Origin: Arenicellales bacterium
GTDB lineage: Bacteria > Pseudomonadota > Gammaproteobacteria > Arenicellales > JAHEKD01
NCBI GenBank assembly: GCA_028284225.1
Contig: JANQSD010000001.1
Coordinates: 124,001-188,000, forward strand
Length of the DNA: 64,000 nt
Direction: 5' to 3'
The translations under genes and the position numbers were made by a program. Positions 33,464 to 41,779 of this stretch are shown one piece after another. Within the stretch, counting starts at the first letter, position 1, and each line of letters begins with the position of its first letter. The notes below the pieces were generated by a model. It saw only the letters and a list, made by a program, of their open reading frames with translations, ran no database searches and was not told where the DNA came from.

Positions 33464-36244
33464 ATGCATATGACCAATTTGGTTAGCGATAAAGAACTGC
33501 GTTCGCTTGTTAGAACGCTTGGCGGCATACTGGGTGATGTCATTAAAGAGAATGCAGGCACTGAGGTTTATGACGTCGTAGAAGTCCTTCGTACCGGCTA
33601 TATTGAGCTTTACCGCAAGCCTGATGATTCCAAAGCCGTTGAGCTGCGTGAATATATGCAGAACCTGGATATCTCGACTCTAACTGATGTGATACGTGCC
33701 TTTAACTCCTATTTCACATTGATCAATATCGCCGAAGAGCTTTATCAGCATATTAATCGCAGACTTAGAGTTAAGCAGGGCGGTCCGCTATGGAAAGGTT
33801 CCTTTGATGAGGCTATTCGAGATTTAAGTGATTCAAAAAATATCCAGATCACCGATCTGATTAAGGAACTAGAATACAGGCCGGTTTTCACTGCTCATCC
33901 TACCGAAATTAAACGTCGCACTGTGCTTGAATTAAACAGAAAAATTTTTATCGTTACAGAGAATCTGGCAGTAGCAAAAGGTGATGAAGAAAAACAGCAA
34001 CAGAATCTGAATAAGTTACGCGATTTGATTCAAATTCTGTGGAAAACAGATGAAGTGAGGATTAGTAAATTATCTGTTGAAGGCGAGGTAAAAAATGGGC
34101 TGTATTATTGTCGTGAGTCGATTATTCCTGCAATTCCTCAGGTTTATCGTAACTTAGAAAGGGCGATAAAACGCCATGTTGATCAAGATTGGGACTTAAA
34201 TTCATTAGCACCGGTTGTTCGATTTGGTTCCTGGATTGGTGGTGACAGAGACGGAAATCCTAATGTTACAGCAGAAGTCACCTTGCATTCCGTGCGTTTG
34301 ATGTCGTCTGTTATTTTGCAGCACTACATCAAAGAAGTTTCGAGTCTCATCAATATATTAACTCACTCATATCAGGCGAGAATCAGTGATCGTCTGGCTC
34401 GCTCTATTCATGCAGATCGATTGATTGCCCGTGAATGCTTTAAGCATGAACCGGAATTATATTTACATGAACCTTATCGGCGTAAGTTAGCGATTATATG
34501 TTTTCGCTTGCAAGATAATTTAAAAATCACGCGCCAGCGGCTGTGGGGTTATGATGGTGAAACCTACTATAGTTATGCCTCAAGCCTGGATTTACAGAAC
34601 GATCTGCAAATCATTGAAGAATCCCTGTTGGAAAACGGTGATGCTGGTCTTGCCGATGCCTATGTTAAAGAATTAATCCTATCTGTCAGAACCTTTGGGT
34701 TTCACCTGTTAAATCTTGATATTCGCCAAGAATCAACTTTGCATACTACCGCTGTTGGAGAAATTTTAGCTTTGGTTGACACGCAGCTAAATTACGCTGA
34801 CTTGGCTGAATCAGATCGTATGGCATTGTTAACGGAAATGATTATCAGCAATAAAGTGCCGGGTTTTGATGAATTTGCACTTAGCAGTCAAACGCGTGAA
34901 ATTCTGGATGTATTACATGTTGTGGGACAGATAAAAAGGGAAATCGGTGAGCAGACTGTTGAGAATTACGTTATTTCAATGACGCATCACGGTAGCCATA
35001 TTGTTGAAGTCCTGTTTTTGATGTGGGTTGCCGGTTTATTAGTCAAAGAGCAAAATGGCTGGAAAATGCGGCTTAATGTTTCTCCCTTGTTTGAAACTAT
35101 AGATGACCTAGAGCGCTCACCAGAAATTTTGACCTGTTTATTTGCTAATAAATTTTATCGAACGCTTGTTTCAAACAACCCAATCGGCCAGGAAATCATG
35201 CTGGGTTATTCGGACTCGTGCAAAGACGGCGGTATTCTGGCGTCCAGTTGGAACCTTTATCTTGCCCAGCGCAAGTTATACCAGATAGGGATCGACCACG
35301 ACATTCCGATTCGATTCTTTCACGGGCGAGGTGGAAGTATAGGTCGGGGAGGCGGTCCTACTCACGATGCTATTTTGGCGCAGCCTTCAGGCACAGTGAA
35401 TGGTTCTATTCGTTTCACTGAGCAAGGCGAAATGATGACCTATCGTTACGGTAATTTTGAAACGGCAGTTTCTGAAATAACAATGGGCATGTCAGCGGTA
35501 TTTAAGAACTCTGTGGTGGATCAAGGCCGGCCGCAAAGAAATGCCGAACCGCTGTATCAGGTTTTAAAAGAATTAGCACAGGAATCAGAACAGAAATATC
35601 GCAGCATGACGGAGTTGACCCAAGGTTTTATGGACTACTTTTATGAAACCACGCCTGTGAACTATATTAGTCAGATGAATATTGGTTCACGTCCGGCTCA
35701 CCGGAAAAAAGTTGATAGAAGCACCAAATCAATCCGTGCAATACCCTGGGTTTTTGGTTGGGCACAATGCCGGGTGGCTTATCCTGCCTGGTTTGGTATT
35801 GGCACAGCCGTGCACCAATGGCGGGTAAAAAACCCGGATCGGGAAAACTTGTTAAAAACCATGTATGAGCGTTGGCCGTTTTTTACAGCACTAATCACTA
35901 ATGTCGAACAGGCATTGTCTAAAACCGATATCAATATTGCTAAAGAATATGCCACTTTGGCAGCTGATTCCGGCAGGGCGGAAAAAATTTACCTTGAATT
36001 AGCGGAAGAATTAAGCAAAACCCTTGAGGCTATACGCTTCATCACCGGTAATGAGAATTTACTGGATGAATATCCTGAAATACAAAAATCAATTAATCGG
36101 CGCCGGCCTTATTTAAATGTATTGAATCGTCTGCAGATTCATTTAATGCATAGCCTGCCGGATACCGATGTGCCGGAGCAAGTAGAAAAAGCCTTATACC
36201 GTTCAATCAATGCCATAGCAGCAGGTTTACGCAATACAGGCTGA
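33464..36244 (+). CDS. ppc: Phosphoenolpyruvate carboxylase
   Basis: Ppc fixes bicarbonate onto PEP to make oxaloacetate, replenishing carbon skeletons for 2-oxoglutarate and glutamate. At 926 residues it is slightly longer than the Escherichia coli enzyme. Catalytic motifs are FTAHPTEIKRRT near 145 (His), GGDRDGNPNVTA near 262, GYSDSCKDGGILAS near 580, FFHGRGGSIGRGGGPTHDA near 620, and the C-terminal RNTG. The start could be ATG 33464 or the second ATG two codons later. Placement inside the amine island suggests co-regulation with glutamate-consuming ligases. Confidence 0.95.
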   Translation: MHMTNLVSDKELRSLVRTLGGILGDVIKENAGTEVYDVVEVLRTGYIELYRKPDDSKAVELREYMQNLDISTLTDVIRAFNSYFTLINIAEELYQHINRRLRVKQGGPLWKGSFDEAIRDLSDSKNIQITDLIKELEYRPVFTAHPTEIKRRTVLELNRKIFIVTENLAVAKGDEEKQQQNLNKLRDLIQILWKTDEVRISKLSVEGEVKNGLYYCRESIIPAIPQVYRNLERAIKRHVDQDWDLNSLAPVVRFGSWIGGDRDGNPNVTAEVTLHSVRLMSSVILQHYIKEVSSLINILTHSYQARISDRLARSIHADRLIARECFKHEPELYLHEPYRRKLAIICFRLQDNLKITRQRLWGYDGETYYSYASSLDLQNDLQIIEESLLENGDAGLADAYVKELILSVRTFGFHLLNLDIRQESTLHTTAVGEILALVDTQLNYADLAESDRMALLTEMIISNKVPGFDEFALSSQTREILDVLHVVGQIKREIGEQTVENYVISMTHHGSHIVEVLFLMWVAGLLVKEQNGWKMRLNVSPLFETIDDLERSPEILTCLFANKFYRTLVSNNPIGQEIMLGYSDSCKDGGILASSWNLYLAQRKLYQIGIDHDIPIRFFHGRGGSIGRGGGPTHDAILAQPSGTVNGSIRFTEQGEMMTYRYGNFETAVSEITMGMSAVFKNSVVDQGRPQRNAEPLYQVLKELAQESEQKYRSMTELTQGFMDYFYETTPVNYISQMNIGSRPAHRKKVDRSTKSIRAIPWVFGWAQCRVAYPAWFGIGTAVHQWRVKNPDRENLLKTMYERWPFFTALITNVEQALSKTDINIAKEYATLAADSGRAEKIYLELAEELSKTLEAIRFITGNENLLDEYPEIQKSINRRRPYLNVLNRLQIHLMHSLPDTDVPEQVEKALYRSINAIAAGLRNTG

Positions 36245-36300
36245 AATAATACGAAAAAAGTAATAAATAAATATTTTTTTGATTAAAACGTAATAAATGC

Positions 36301-36334
36301 TATACTAATTTTACGAATACGTAAAATTAGTATA
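36301..36334. promoter_or_regulatory. Long perfect palindrome upstream of the Lrp-type regulator
   Basis: Arms of 15 bases, TATACTAATTTTACG (36301-36315) and its exact reverse complement (36320-36334), flank a 4-base AATA centre. It ends four bases before the regulator's ATG and leaves no room for a Shine-Dalgarno sequence. It is most simply read as an autoregulatory operator for the Lrp/AsnC protein it precedes; an RNA hairpin masking the start is the alternative. Confidence 0.7.
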
Positions 36335-36338
36335 TAAA

Positions 36339-36854
36339 ATGCCAAAACTAAAAGCCGTCGAATCCAGCTTAGAACACAGCGGGCAAAGCAAATCTTCTCC
36401 TGAGGATAAATTGAATCGGGAAATCATTTTAATGCTACAAGACGATGGCCGCCTTTCCTTTAAAGACATTGCCGGTAAACTGGGTGTGTCCGAGGGAACG
36501 ATACGTAACCGCGTGCAATGGATGAAAGAGGCCAATGTTCTAAAGATTGTGGCATTGGCTGATCCGATGGCGATTAAATACAAAGCTGATGCAATGATCG
36601 GTATTAAAGTCTCTAATCACTCCAGCCCCAGGAAGGTTGCCGAACGCTTATCAGAGCAATTGCAGGTTGTATATGTTATTTGGGTATCCGGTCGTTACGA
36701 TTTGCTTATCGAAGTGGTATGTGAGTCGCAGGAAGATTTTCAGGATTTTCTCGATATGCATTGTTTTGGTCATCAAGATATAGATCAATTTGAAGTAATG
36801 ACCACCATTGAAATGTTCAAGAACCAATTTTTGCTAAAAAGGCAATCCGTTTAA
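36339..36854 (+). CDS. Lrp/AsnC-family transcriptional regulator
   Basis: At 171 residues, the N-terminal 23 or so are a charged extension. A winged helix-turn-helix follows (LNREIILMLQDDGRLSFKDI, GVSEGTIRNRVQWM at about 28-66), then a RAM effector-binding domain (ADAMIGIKVSNHSSPRKVAERL, VYVIWVSGRYDLLIEVVC). The class senses amino acids or related metabolites. Its 3' end lies 30 bases before GS copy 2, with which it may be co-transcribed. Visible targets are its own palindrome and possibly the ligase genes. Confidence 0.92.
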   Translation: MPKLKAVESSLEHSGQSKSSPEDKLNREIILMLQDDGRLSFKDIAGKLGVSEGTIRNRVQWMKEANVLKIVALADPMAIKYKADAMIGIKVSNHSSPRKVAERLSEQLQVVYVIWVSGRYDLLIEVVCESQEDFQDFLDMHCFGHQDIDQFEVMTTIEMFKNQFLLKRQSV

Positions 36855-36884
36855 ATCTGAACCACTTTTACACAGAGGAATAAA

Positions 36885-38300
36885 ATGACTGCTTATGTAG
36901 AAAACTTTAATGATGCATTGCCATCTTCTGAGAGAATCGCCGAGGTGCGCAAACAGCTGGAAGCAGCCGGTGTTAAATATGTGTTGTCGAGCTGGATAGA
37001 TTTGTTTGGTATTCCTAAAACTAAACCGGTGCCGATGAGCGATTTTGAATTGCTTTGCATGGGTAAAGGCCCTCAGTTTGCCGTTCATTCTATTTCATAT
37101 GTGCCGGAGTTGACGCCAGCGGATTCAGATCAAGTGATGGTGCCTGATCTGGACGCCGTTTATATCTGCCCCTGGGATAAATCCATGGCTATTATTTTTG
37201 CCGATTTATTTTGGGAGGATAAGCCTTACAACGTTTGTCCACGCCAGGCACTTAAGCGAGTAATCAAAGCTGCTGAAGCTGATGGTTATGTGGGGTATGC
37301 CGGAATCGAGCCGGAGTTTATTGCTATGTGCTATGACGACAATGGCCAGCCGGTTAAAGCCATCGATAATGACCCGGCTGAAGGAGTACAACCCCGTCGG
37401 CAAGCTTTTGGTTACGACGTTGAGTATTCATTAGACTCTATGCCTTTCTTAAAGGATATGATTGATATTCTTGAGGATCTTGGCTGGAACTTGCATGATG
37501 TGGTGGCCGAAGGAGCTTATTCACAGTTTGAACTCGATTTTCACTACACCAACCTCTTGGAAATGGCTGATCGCTTCGTGTTTTTACGCATCATGTTAAA
37601 AGAAGTTGCAAAAGAACACGGTATGTTTATTACCTTTATGCCTAAACCAACGATTGGTGACTGGCGTTCTGGAGCACATATAAATTTCTCGCTGCAGTCG
37701 ACCGATAATTCTGGTGAAAATCTATTTGGTAGCGCCGCAAAGGGGTGGAGCGATGAATCGCGTTATGCTGTCGGTGGCTTAATGGCTAATGCCGAGGCGA
37801 TAACTGCAATTACCTGTTCTACTGTAAATTCGTATAACGGGTTGGTGCCTCGGGTAGGGGGGTTTGAAGGAGGCACTGTGACTTGGGCGCCAACGAATAT
37901 TACTTATGGTTATAACAATCGATCTGCACAATTCCGTTTGCCGCAAAGCCGTCACTGTATTGAAAATCGCGCAGCTGATATGTGTATGAATGTTTATTTG
38001 GCATTAGGGATGACATTAAAAGGTGCAATCGATGGAATTAAAAATCAAATCGATCCTGGGCCGGCCACCGACCGTGATCTTTATCAGATGACAGACGAAG
38101 AATTTAAGGAATTAGGGATTCGCCGGTTGCCGCGTAATCTGATGATGGCAACTGATGCATTGCGTGATAATGAGCTTGCCAAAGAAGTTTTAGGGCCGGT
38201 TATGCTTAATTCATACCTTGCCTACAAAGTCGATGAATGGGAGCGTTATCATCAGAGTGTTACCGACTGGGAAGTACAGGAGTACCTGAGACTGTATTAA
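36885..38300 (+). CDS. Glutamine-synthetase-family ligase, copy 2 (probable gamma-glutamylamide synthetase)
   Basis: At 471 residues, with GS-fold motifs GYAGIEPEFIAMC, EGAYSQFELDFHY (where classical GS has a more conserved Glu/His set), TFMPKPTIGDWRSGAHINFS, CSTVNSYNGLVPR and NRSAQFRLPQ followed by RAADM. The N-terminal KYVLSSWIDLFGIPKTKPV is typical of GS-like amine ligases. It is sandwiched between an Lrp regulator and a MetX-like hydrolase that starts on its stop (TAATG). The pairing suggests a specific amine or amino substrate that is glutamylated; which one is unknown. Confidence 0.88.
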   Translation: MTAYVENFNDALPSSERIAEVRKQLEAAGVKYVLSSWIDLFGIPKTKPVPMSDFELLCMGKGPQFAVHSISYVPELTPADSDQVMVPDLDAVYICPWDKSMAIIFADLFWEDKPYNVCPRQALKRVIKAAEADGYVGYAGIEPEFIAMCYDDNGQPVKAIDNDPAEGVQPRRQAFGYDVEYSLDSMPFLKDMIDILEDLGWNLHDVVAEGAYSQFELDFHYTNLLEMADRFVFLRIMLKEVAKEHGMFITFMPKPTIGDWRSGAHINFSLQSTDNSGENLFGSAAKGWSDESRYAVGGLMANAEAITAITCSTVNSYNGLVPRVGGFEGGTVTWAPTNITYGYNNRSAQFRLPQSRHCIENRAADMCMNVYLALGMTLKGAIDGIKNQIDPGPATDRDLYQMTDEEFKELGIRRLPRNLMMATDALRDNELAKEVLGPVMLNSYLAYKVDEWERYHQSVTDWEVQEYLRLY

Positions 38301-39307
38301 TGTCTGAGTTTGATATTTATAGCTTGGGAGATGTGAAGTTACAGTCAGGTGCGATTTTGCCTGATGCCCGGTTGGCCTATAAAACATATGGAAACCTGAA
38401 TAGAGATAAAAGCAACGTTGTACTGTTGCCTACTTTTTATACCGGTTCTCATTTGCGCAATGAGGGTTTTTTCGGCCCGGGTCGAGCCATTGATCCACAG
38501 CGGCACTTCATTGTTTCTATCAATTTGATCGGCAATGGTTTTTCTTCATCGCCAAGTAACACACCGGCTCCGGCTGATAAGGGAAATTTTCCGCTAGTCA
38601 CTTTATATGACAATATCTCCATGCAGCATCAATTGCTGACGGAGCATTTTGGAATTGAAAGGGTCTTGTTGGTGACCGGCTGGTCGATGGCGGGTTGTCA
38701 GTCTTTTCAGTGGGCCGCTCAATATCCGGATATGGTTGATAATATTTTGCCCTTTTGCGCATCGGCAAAAACATCACCGCATAATATTGTGTTTTTAGAA
38801 GGCGTTAAGGCAGCATTATTAGCCGATTCAAGCTTCAACAATGGTTTTTATGATCGACAGCCCCAGGCTGGCTTGAAAGCGTTTGGTCGTGTCTATGCAG
38901 GCTGGGCGTTTTCACAAACCTTTTATCGGGAAAAGTTGCATCGTGAACTCGGGTTTGAAACAGCCGAGGATTTATTGGTGGACTGGGAACTTGATCATTT
39001 AAACTGGGATGCGAATAATCTTTTAGCGAAACTGGCTACTTGGCAGGCTGGTGATATTAGTGCTAATCAAACTTATAAAGGCGATTTTCAGGCTGCATTG
39101 AGAGCGATTAAAGCCAATACTATTGTGATTGCATGTGATAATGATCTTTATTTTCAACCTGCTGATAATGAACTTGAAATTAAGCACATTAAAAACGGTG
39201 ATTTAAGAATCTACCAATCTGCATGGGGGCATTGTGTTGCCTCACCGGGAAACAGCACGGGGTTTGCGGACTATCTGGATCAGGCTATTAATGAACTAAT
39301 TGGCTAG
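38300..39307 (+). CDS. MetX-like alpha/beta-hydrolase
   Basis: It resembles homoserine O-acetyltransferase in fold: VLLPTFYTGSHLRNEGFFGP, DPQRHFIVSINLIGNGFSSS, and nucleophile elbow GWSMAGCQSFQWA with Ser129, followed by VIACDNDLYF (Asp region) and WGHCVASPG (catalytic His). In true MetX the elbow reads GGSMGG, so this is a diverged relative that may be an amidase, esterase or acyltransferase. The ATG at 38300 shares one base with the GS copy 2 stop; a longer in-frame reading from 38237 would run inside that gene. At 335 residues it probably forms a two-gene unit with the ligase. Confidence 0.85.
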   Translation: MSEFDIYSLGDVKLQSGAILPDARLAYKTYGNLNRDKSNVVLLPTFYTGSHLRNEGFFGPGRAIDPQRHFIVSINLIGNGFSSSPSNTPAPADKGNFPLVTLYDNISMQHQLLTEHFGIERVLLVTGWSMAGCQSFQWAAQYPDMVDNILPFCASAKTSPHNIVFLEGVKAALLADSSFNNGFYDRQPQAGLKAFGRVYAGWAFSQTFYREKLHRELGFETAEDLLVDWELDHLNWDANNLLAKLATWQAGDISANQTYKGDFQAALRAIKANTIVIACDNDLYFQPADNELEIKHIKNGDLRIYQSAWGHCVASPGNSTGFADYLDQAINELIG

Positions 39308-39385
39308 TTTTGCCTTTCATAAGCCTCACCTGAAGCGATGATTTGGGTAAAATGGTTCGGCCATAACATATTACTGTGGATCAGC

Positions 39386-40027
39386 ATGAAAAAAGCCAAG
39401 AAAAAATCTCCTCCTTCAAGCAAGCCAACTCTTAAGCAAGGAATTAAAAAAAGTAATGAACTTGAACAAGCGATTGGCAGTCAGGTCAGAGTTTTTCGCA
39501 ATCAGCTTAAACTGACAGTGGCTGAAGCGGCTGAGGCCGCTGAGCTTTCTCCAGGCATGCTCTCGAAAATTGAGAATGGCAATATATCGCCTTCTTTAGC
39601 GACACTGAATTCTCTATCACAGGCATTGAATGTACCGGTTACAGCCTTCTTCCGTAAATATGAAGAGCAGAGGGATTGCGCTTATGTGCCGGCTAATCAG
39701 GGTTTAATTATTGAGCGGCAGGGGTCCCGGGCCGGACATCAATATCAGCTATTGGGTCATACTATGGGCAAGAAGCTTTCTGTTGAACCTTATTTAATTA
39801 CCATTAATGAAAAGACGGATGTCTTTCCATTGTTTCAACATGATGGTGTTGAGTTTATTTACTTGCTTAAAGGCAAGGTGGTTTACCGATACACTGATCA
39901 GACATTTACACTTTCTCCGGGGGATTCGTTATGTTTTGATTCTGATGGCCCGCATGGTCCTGAGGAATTGATCAAACTTCCTGTTGTTCTGATATCGGTG
40001 ATTGTTTCCTCTCGTCTTGAAGGCTGA
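39386..40027 (+). CDS. XRE-family regulator with C-terminal cupin domain, copy 2
   Basis: It has a basic N-terminal tail (MKKAKKKSPPSSKPTLKQG), XRE helix-turn-helix (IGSQVRVFRNQLKLTVAEAA, LSPGMLSKIENGNISPSL) and cupin (FPLFQHDGVEFIYLLKGK, SPGDSLCFDSDGPHGPE). It is highly similar to the regulator at 23083-23721. I chose the ATG at 39386; an upstream ATG at 39338 would add 16 hydrophobic residues that look non-native. It lies directly before the mgs cluster, so it is a candidate methylamine or gamma-glutamylmethylamide responsive regulator. Ligand and targets are inferred. Confidence 0.9.
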   Translation: MKKAKKKSPPSSKPTLKQGIKKSNELEQAIGSQVRVFRNQLKLTVAEAAEAAELSPGMLSKIENGNISPSLATLNSLSQALNVPVTAFFRKYEEQRDCAYVPANQGLIIERQGSRAGHQYQLLGHTMGKKLSVEPYLITINEKTDVFPLFQHDGVEFIYLLKGKVVYRYTDQTFTLSPGDSLCFDSDGPHGPEELIKLPVVLISVIVSSRLEG

Positions 40028-40074
40028 TTCTATGATTAAAAGGTTGAATTTTTTATCATCAAAGTAATTTCCTA

Positions 40075-40095
40075 ATAAGAAATATTTTTTCTTAT
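40075..40095. promoter_or_regulatory. AT-rich hairpin/operator upstream of mgsA
   Basis: ATAAGAAA (40075-40082) and TTTCTTAT (40088-40095) form an inverted repeat with a 5-base centre, 92 bases before the mgsA start and 48 bases after the XRE-cupin stop. It could be an operator for the adjacent regulator. No T tract follows, so it is unlikely to be a terminator. Confidence 0.45.
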
Positions 40096-40187
40096 GAGTA
40101 TTGTTGTCGTTGTATAACTGTGCTAGTCTCAATGGCTAAATGTGGAAAAAATTCTGACTTAAGTAAAAGTAGGTTTTAGCGAAAAAC

Positions 40188-41087
40188 ATGTGTGGAATAA
40201 TCGGTTTATATAGTAAAACGCCAGAGCTTGAGTCCAAACTTGGTCAGTTAGCCTGCGATATGTTAAGGCAAATGACTGATCGCGGACCAGACAGCGCCGG
40301 ATTTGCGATTTATCGAGATCAGGTTGAGGATAATCAAGTCAAGGTCACTTTGCGACTGCTGGATGACCAGGCTGATATTGAACCGATCAGGTCCAGGTTT
40401 GCCGATAAATTCGGTGAGTCAGCTCGAGTCGAGCAAAATGCTAATCATGCAGTTGCGGTCTTGGCGGCCGACAAGCAATCGGTGGCAGATTGGATTAAAT
40501 CAGAATTGCCTGAATGTGTGATAACCAGTATCGGTAGCGCAATAGAAATCTATAAAGAAAAGGGCTTGCCCGGTGATGTGATAGACCAGTTTGGTTTCGA
40601 AGCTATGGCCGCTACTCATGCATTAGGACATACACGTATGGCAACTGAAAGTGCAGTAACCACTGAACATTCTCACCCTTTTTCAACCGGACTGGATTTG
40701 TGCCTGGTGCATAATGGCTCATTATCGAATCATAATCAGTTGAGGGAGAAATTACGCAAAGATGGTGTTGAATTTCAAACCGATAACGACAGCGAAGTTG
40801 CTGCAGGTTATCTGACCTGGCAACTCGGGCGGGGAGCCACTCTGAAACAAGCGCTCGAAGCGGCACTTGAGGATCTGGATGGTTTTTATACATTTGCAAT
40901 CGGTACTAAAAAAGGTTTTGCGGTGTTACGTGATCCCATCGCCTGTAAACCGGCTGTTATAGCAGAAACCGATGATTGGGTAGCCATGTCATCAGAATAT
41001 CGTGCTATCGCTCAGCTACCGGGTAGCGAGGCTGCCAAAATATGGGAACCTGAACCGGCCACAATTTATTCCTGGGGAGATGATTAG
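40188..41087 (+). CDS. mgsA: N-methylglutamate synthase subunit A (class II amidotransferase-like)
   Basis: At 299 residues, it starts MCGIIGLYSKTPELES with nucleophile Cys2 and has MTDRGPDSAGFAI, THALGHTRMATESAV, LCLVHNGSLSNHNQL and TDNDSEVAAGYLTW. It is homologous to GlxB and to the amidotransferase part of glutamate synthase. Order with the next three genes (A-B-C-gmaS) matches the mgsABC-gmaS arrangement known from methylamine-using bacteria, which supports the specific name over a generic GlxB. TAGTG overlap with mgsB. Confidence 0.88.
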   Translation: MCGIIGLYSKTPELESKLGQLACDMLRQMTDRGPDSAGFAIYRDQVEDNQVKVTLRLLDDQADIEPIRSRFADKFGESARVEQNANHAVAVLAADKQSVADWIKSELPECVITSIGSAIEIYKEKGLPGDVIDQFGFEAMAATHALGHTRMATESAVTTEHSHPFSTGLDLCLVHNGSLSNHNQLREKLRKDGVEFQTDNDSEVAAGYLTWQLGRGATLKQALEAALEDLDGFYTFAIGTKKGFAVLRDPIACKPAVIAETDDWVAMSSEYRAIAQLPGSEAAKIWEPEPATIYSWGDD

Positions 41088-41767
41088 TGAATACTTTTGA
41101 TCTTGCCAATGAGTCTGTCAGGCAACTGAATCAGACTTTACATTCGAATCAATGCAAAGACGCTGAAATAGCTGTTATCAATCCCGGCGGTAAGCATTCC
41201 ATTGCAGTCGGTGCGATGGTGAACTGCCAGGTCAATATCGATGGACACGTTGGCTATTATTGTGCTGGCATGAATCAACAGGCTGATATTGTCATCAATG
41301 GTAATGCCGGCCCGGGATTGGCGGAAAACATGATGTCGGGAACCGTCAGGGTTAAAGGCAATGCATCACAGTATTGTGCAGCCACGGCGCATGGCGGGTT
41401 ACTGGTTGTTGAAGGTGATGCTGCTGCACGTTGCGGTATTTCGATGAAGGGCATTGATATTGTGGTTCAGGGCTCGATCGGGCATATGAGCGCATTTATG
41501 GCCCAGACTGGTCGATTAGTTGTGTTTGGTGATGCCGGTGATGCTTTGGGTGATTCAATTTATGAGGCCAGGATTTATCTTCAGGGCCAACCCAAAAGTT
41601 TAGGTTCTGACTGTATCGAAAAACCGATGAATGATGAGCATAAGCAAGAGCTTGGTGAATTACTGGCGAGAGCGAATAGTACCGGTGTGGATATCTCAAA
41701 TTTCAGACGCTATGGTTCAGCCCGCGAATTGTACAATTTCAAAGTCGATAACCTGTCAGCATATTAG
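41087..41767 (+). CDS. mgsB: N-methylglutamate synthase subunit B (GXGXG domain)
   Basis: At 226 residues, it starts with GTG at 41087, sharing its first base with the mgsA stop. Its beta-helix repeats include GGKHSIAVGAMVNCQVNIDG, GHVGYYCAGMNQQ, GNAGPGLAENMMSGTVRVKG, GDAAARCGISMKGID and GDAGDALGDSIYEARIYLQG. The C-terminal RRYGSARELYNF matches the same region of GlxC. It joins A and C in the NMG synthase complex, which transfers methylamine from gamma-glutamylmethylamide or directly onto 2-oxoglutarate. Confidence 0.88.
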   Translation: MNTFDLANESVRQLNQTLHSNQCKDAEIAVINPGGKHSIAVGAMVNCQVNIDGHVGYYCAGMNQQADIVINGNAGPGLAENMMSGTVRVKGNASQYCAATAHGGLLVVEGDAAARCGISMKGIDIVVQGSIGHMSAFMAQTGRLVVFGDAGDALGDSIYEARIYLQGQPKSLGSDCIEKPMNDEHKQELGELLARANSTGVDISNFRRYGSARELYNFKVDNLSAY

Positions 41768-41779
41768 AGGACTAACAGC

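Noticed and set aside
38237-38299. Longer N-terminus for the MetX-like hydrolase
   Set aside because: These codons lie within the GS copy 2 gene and the ATG at 38300 fits the family start and the TAATG junction.
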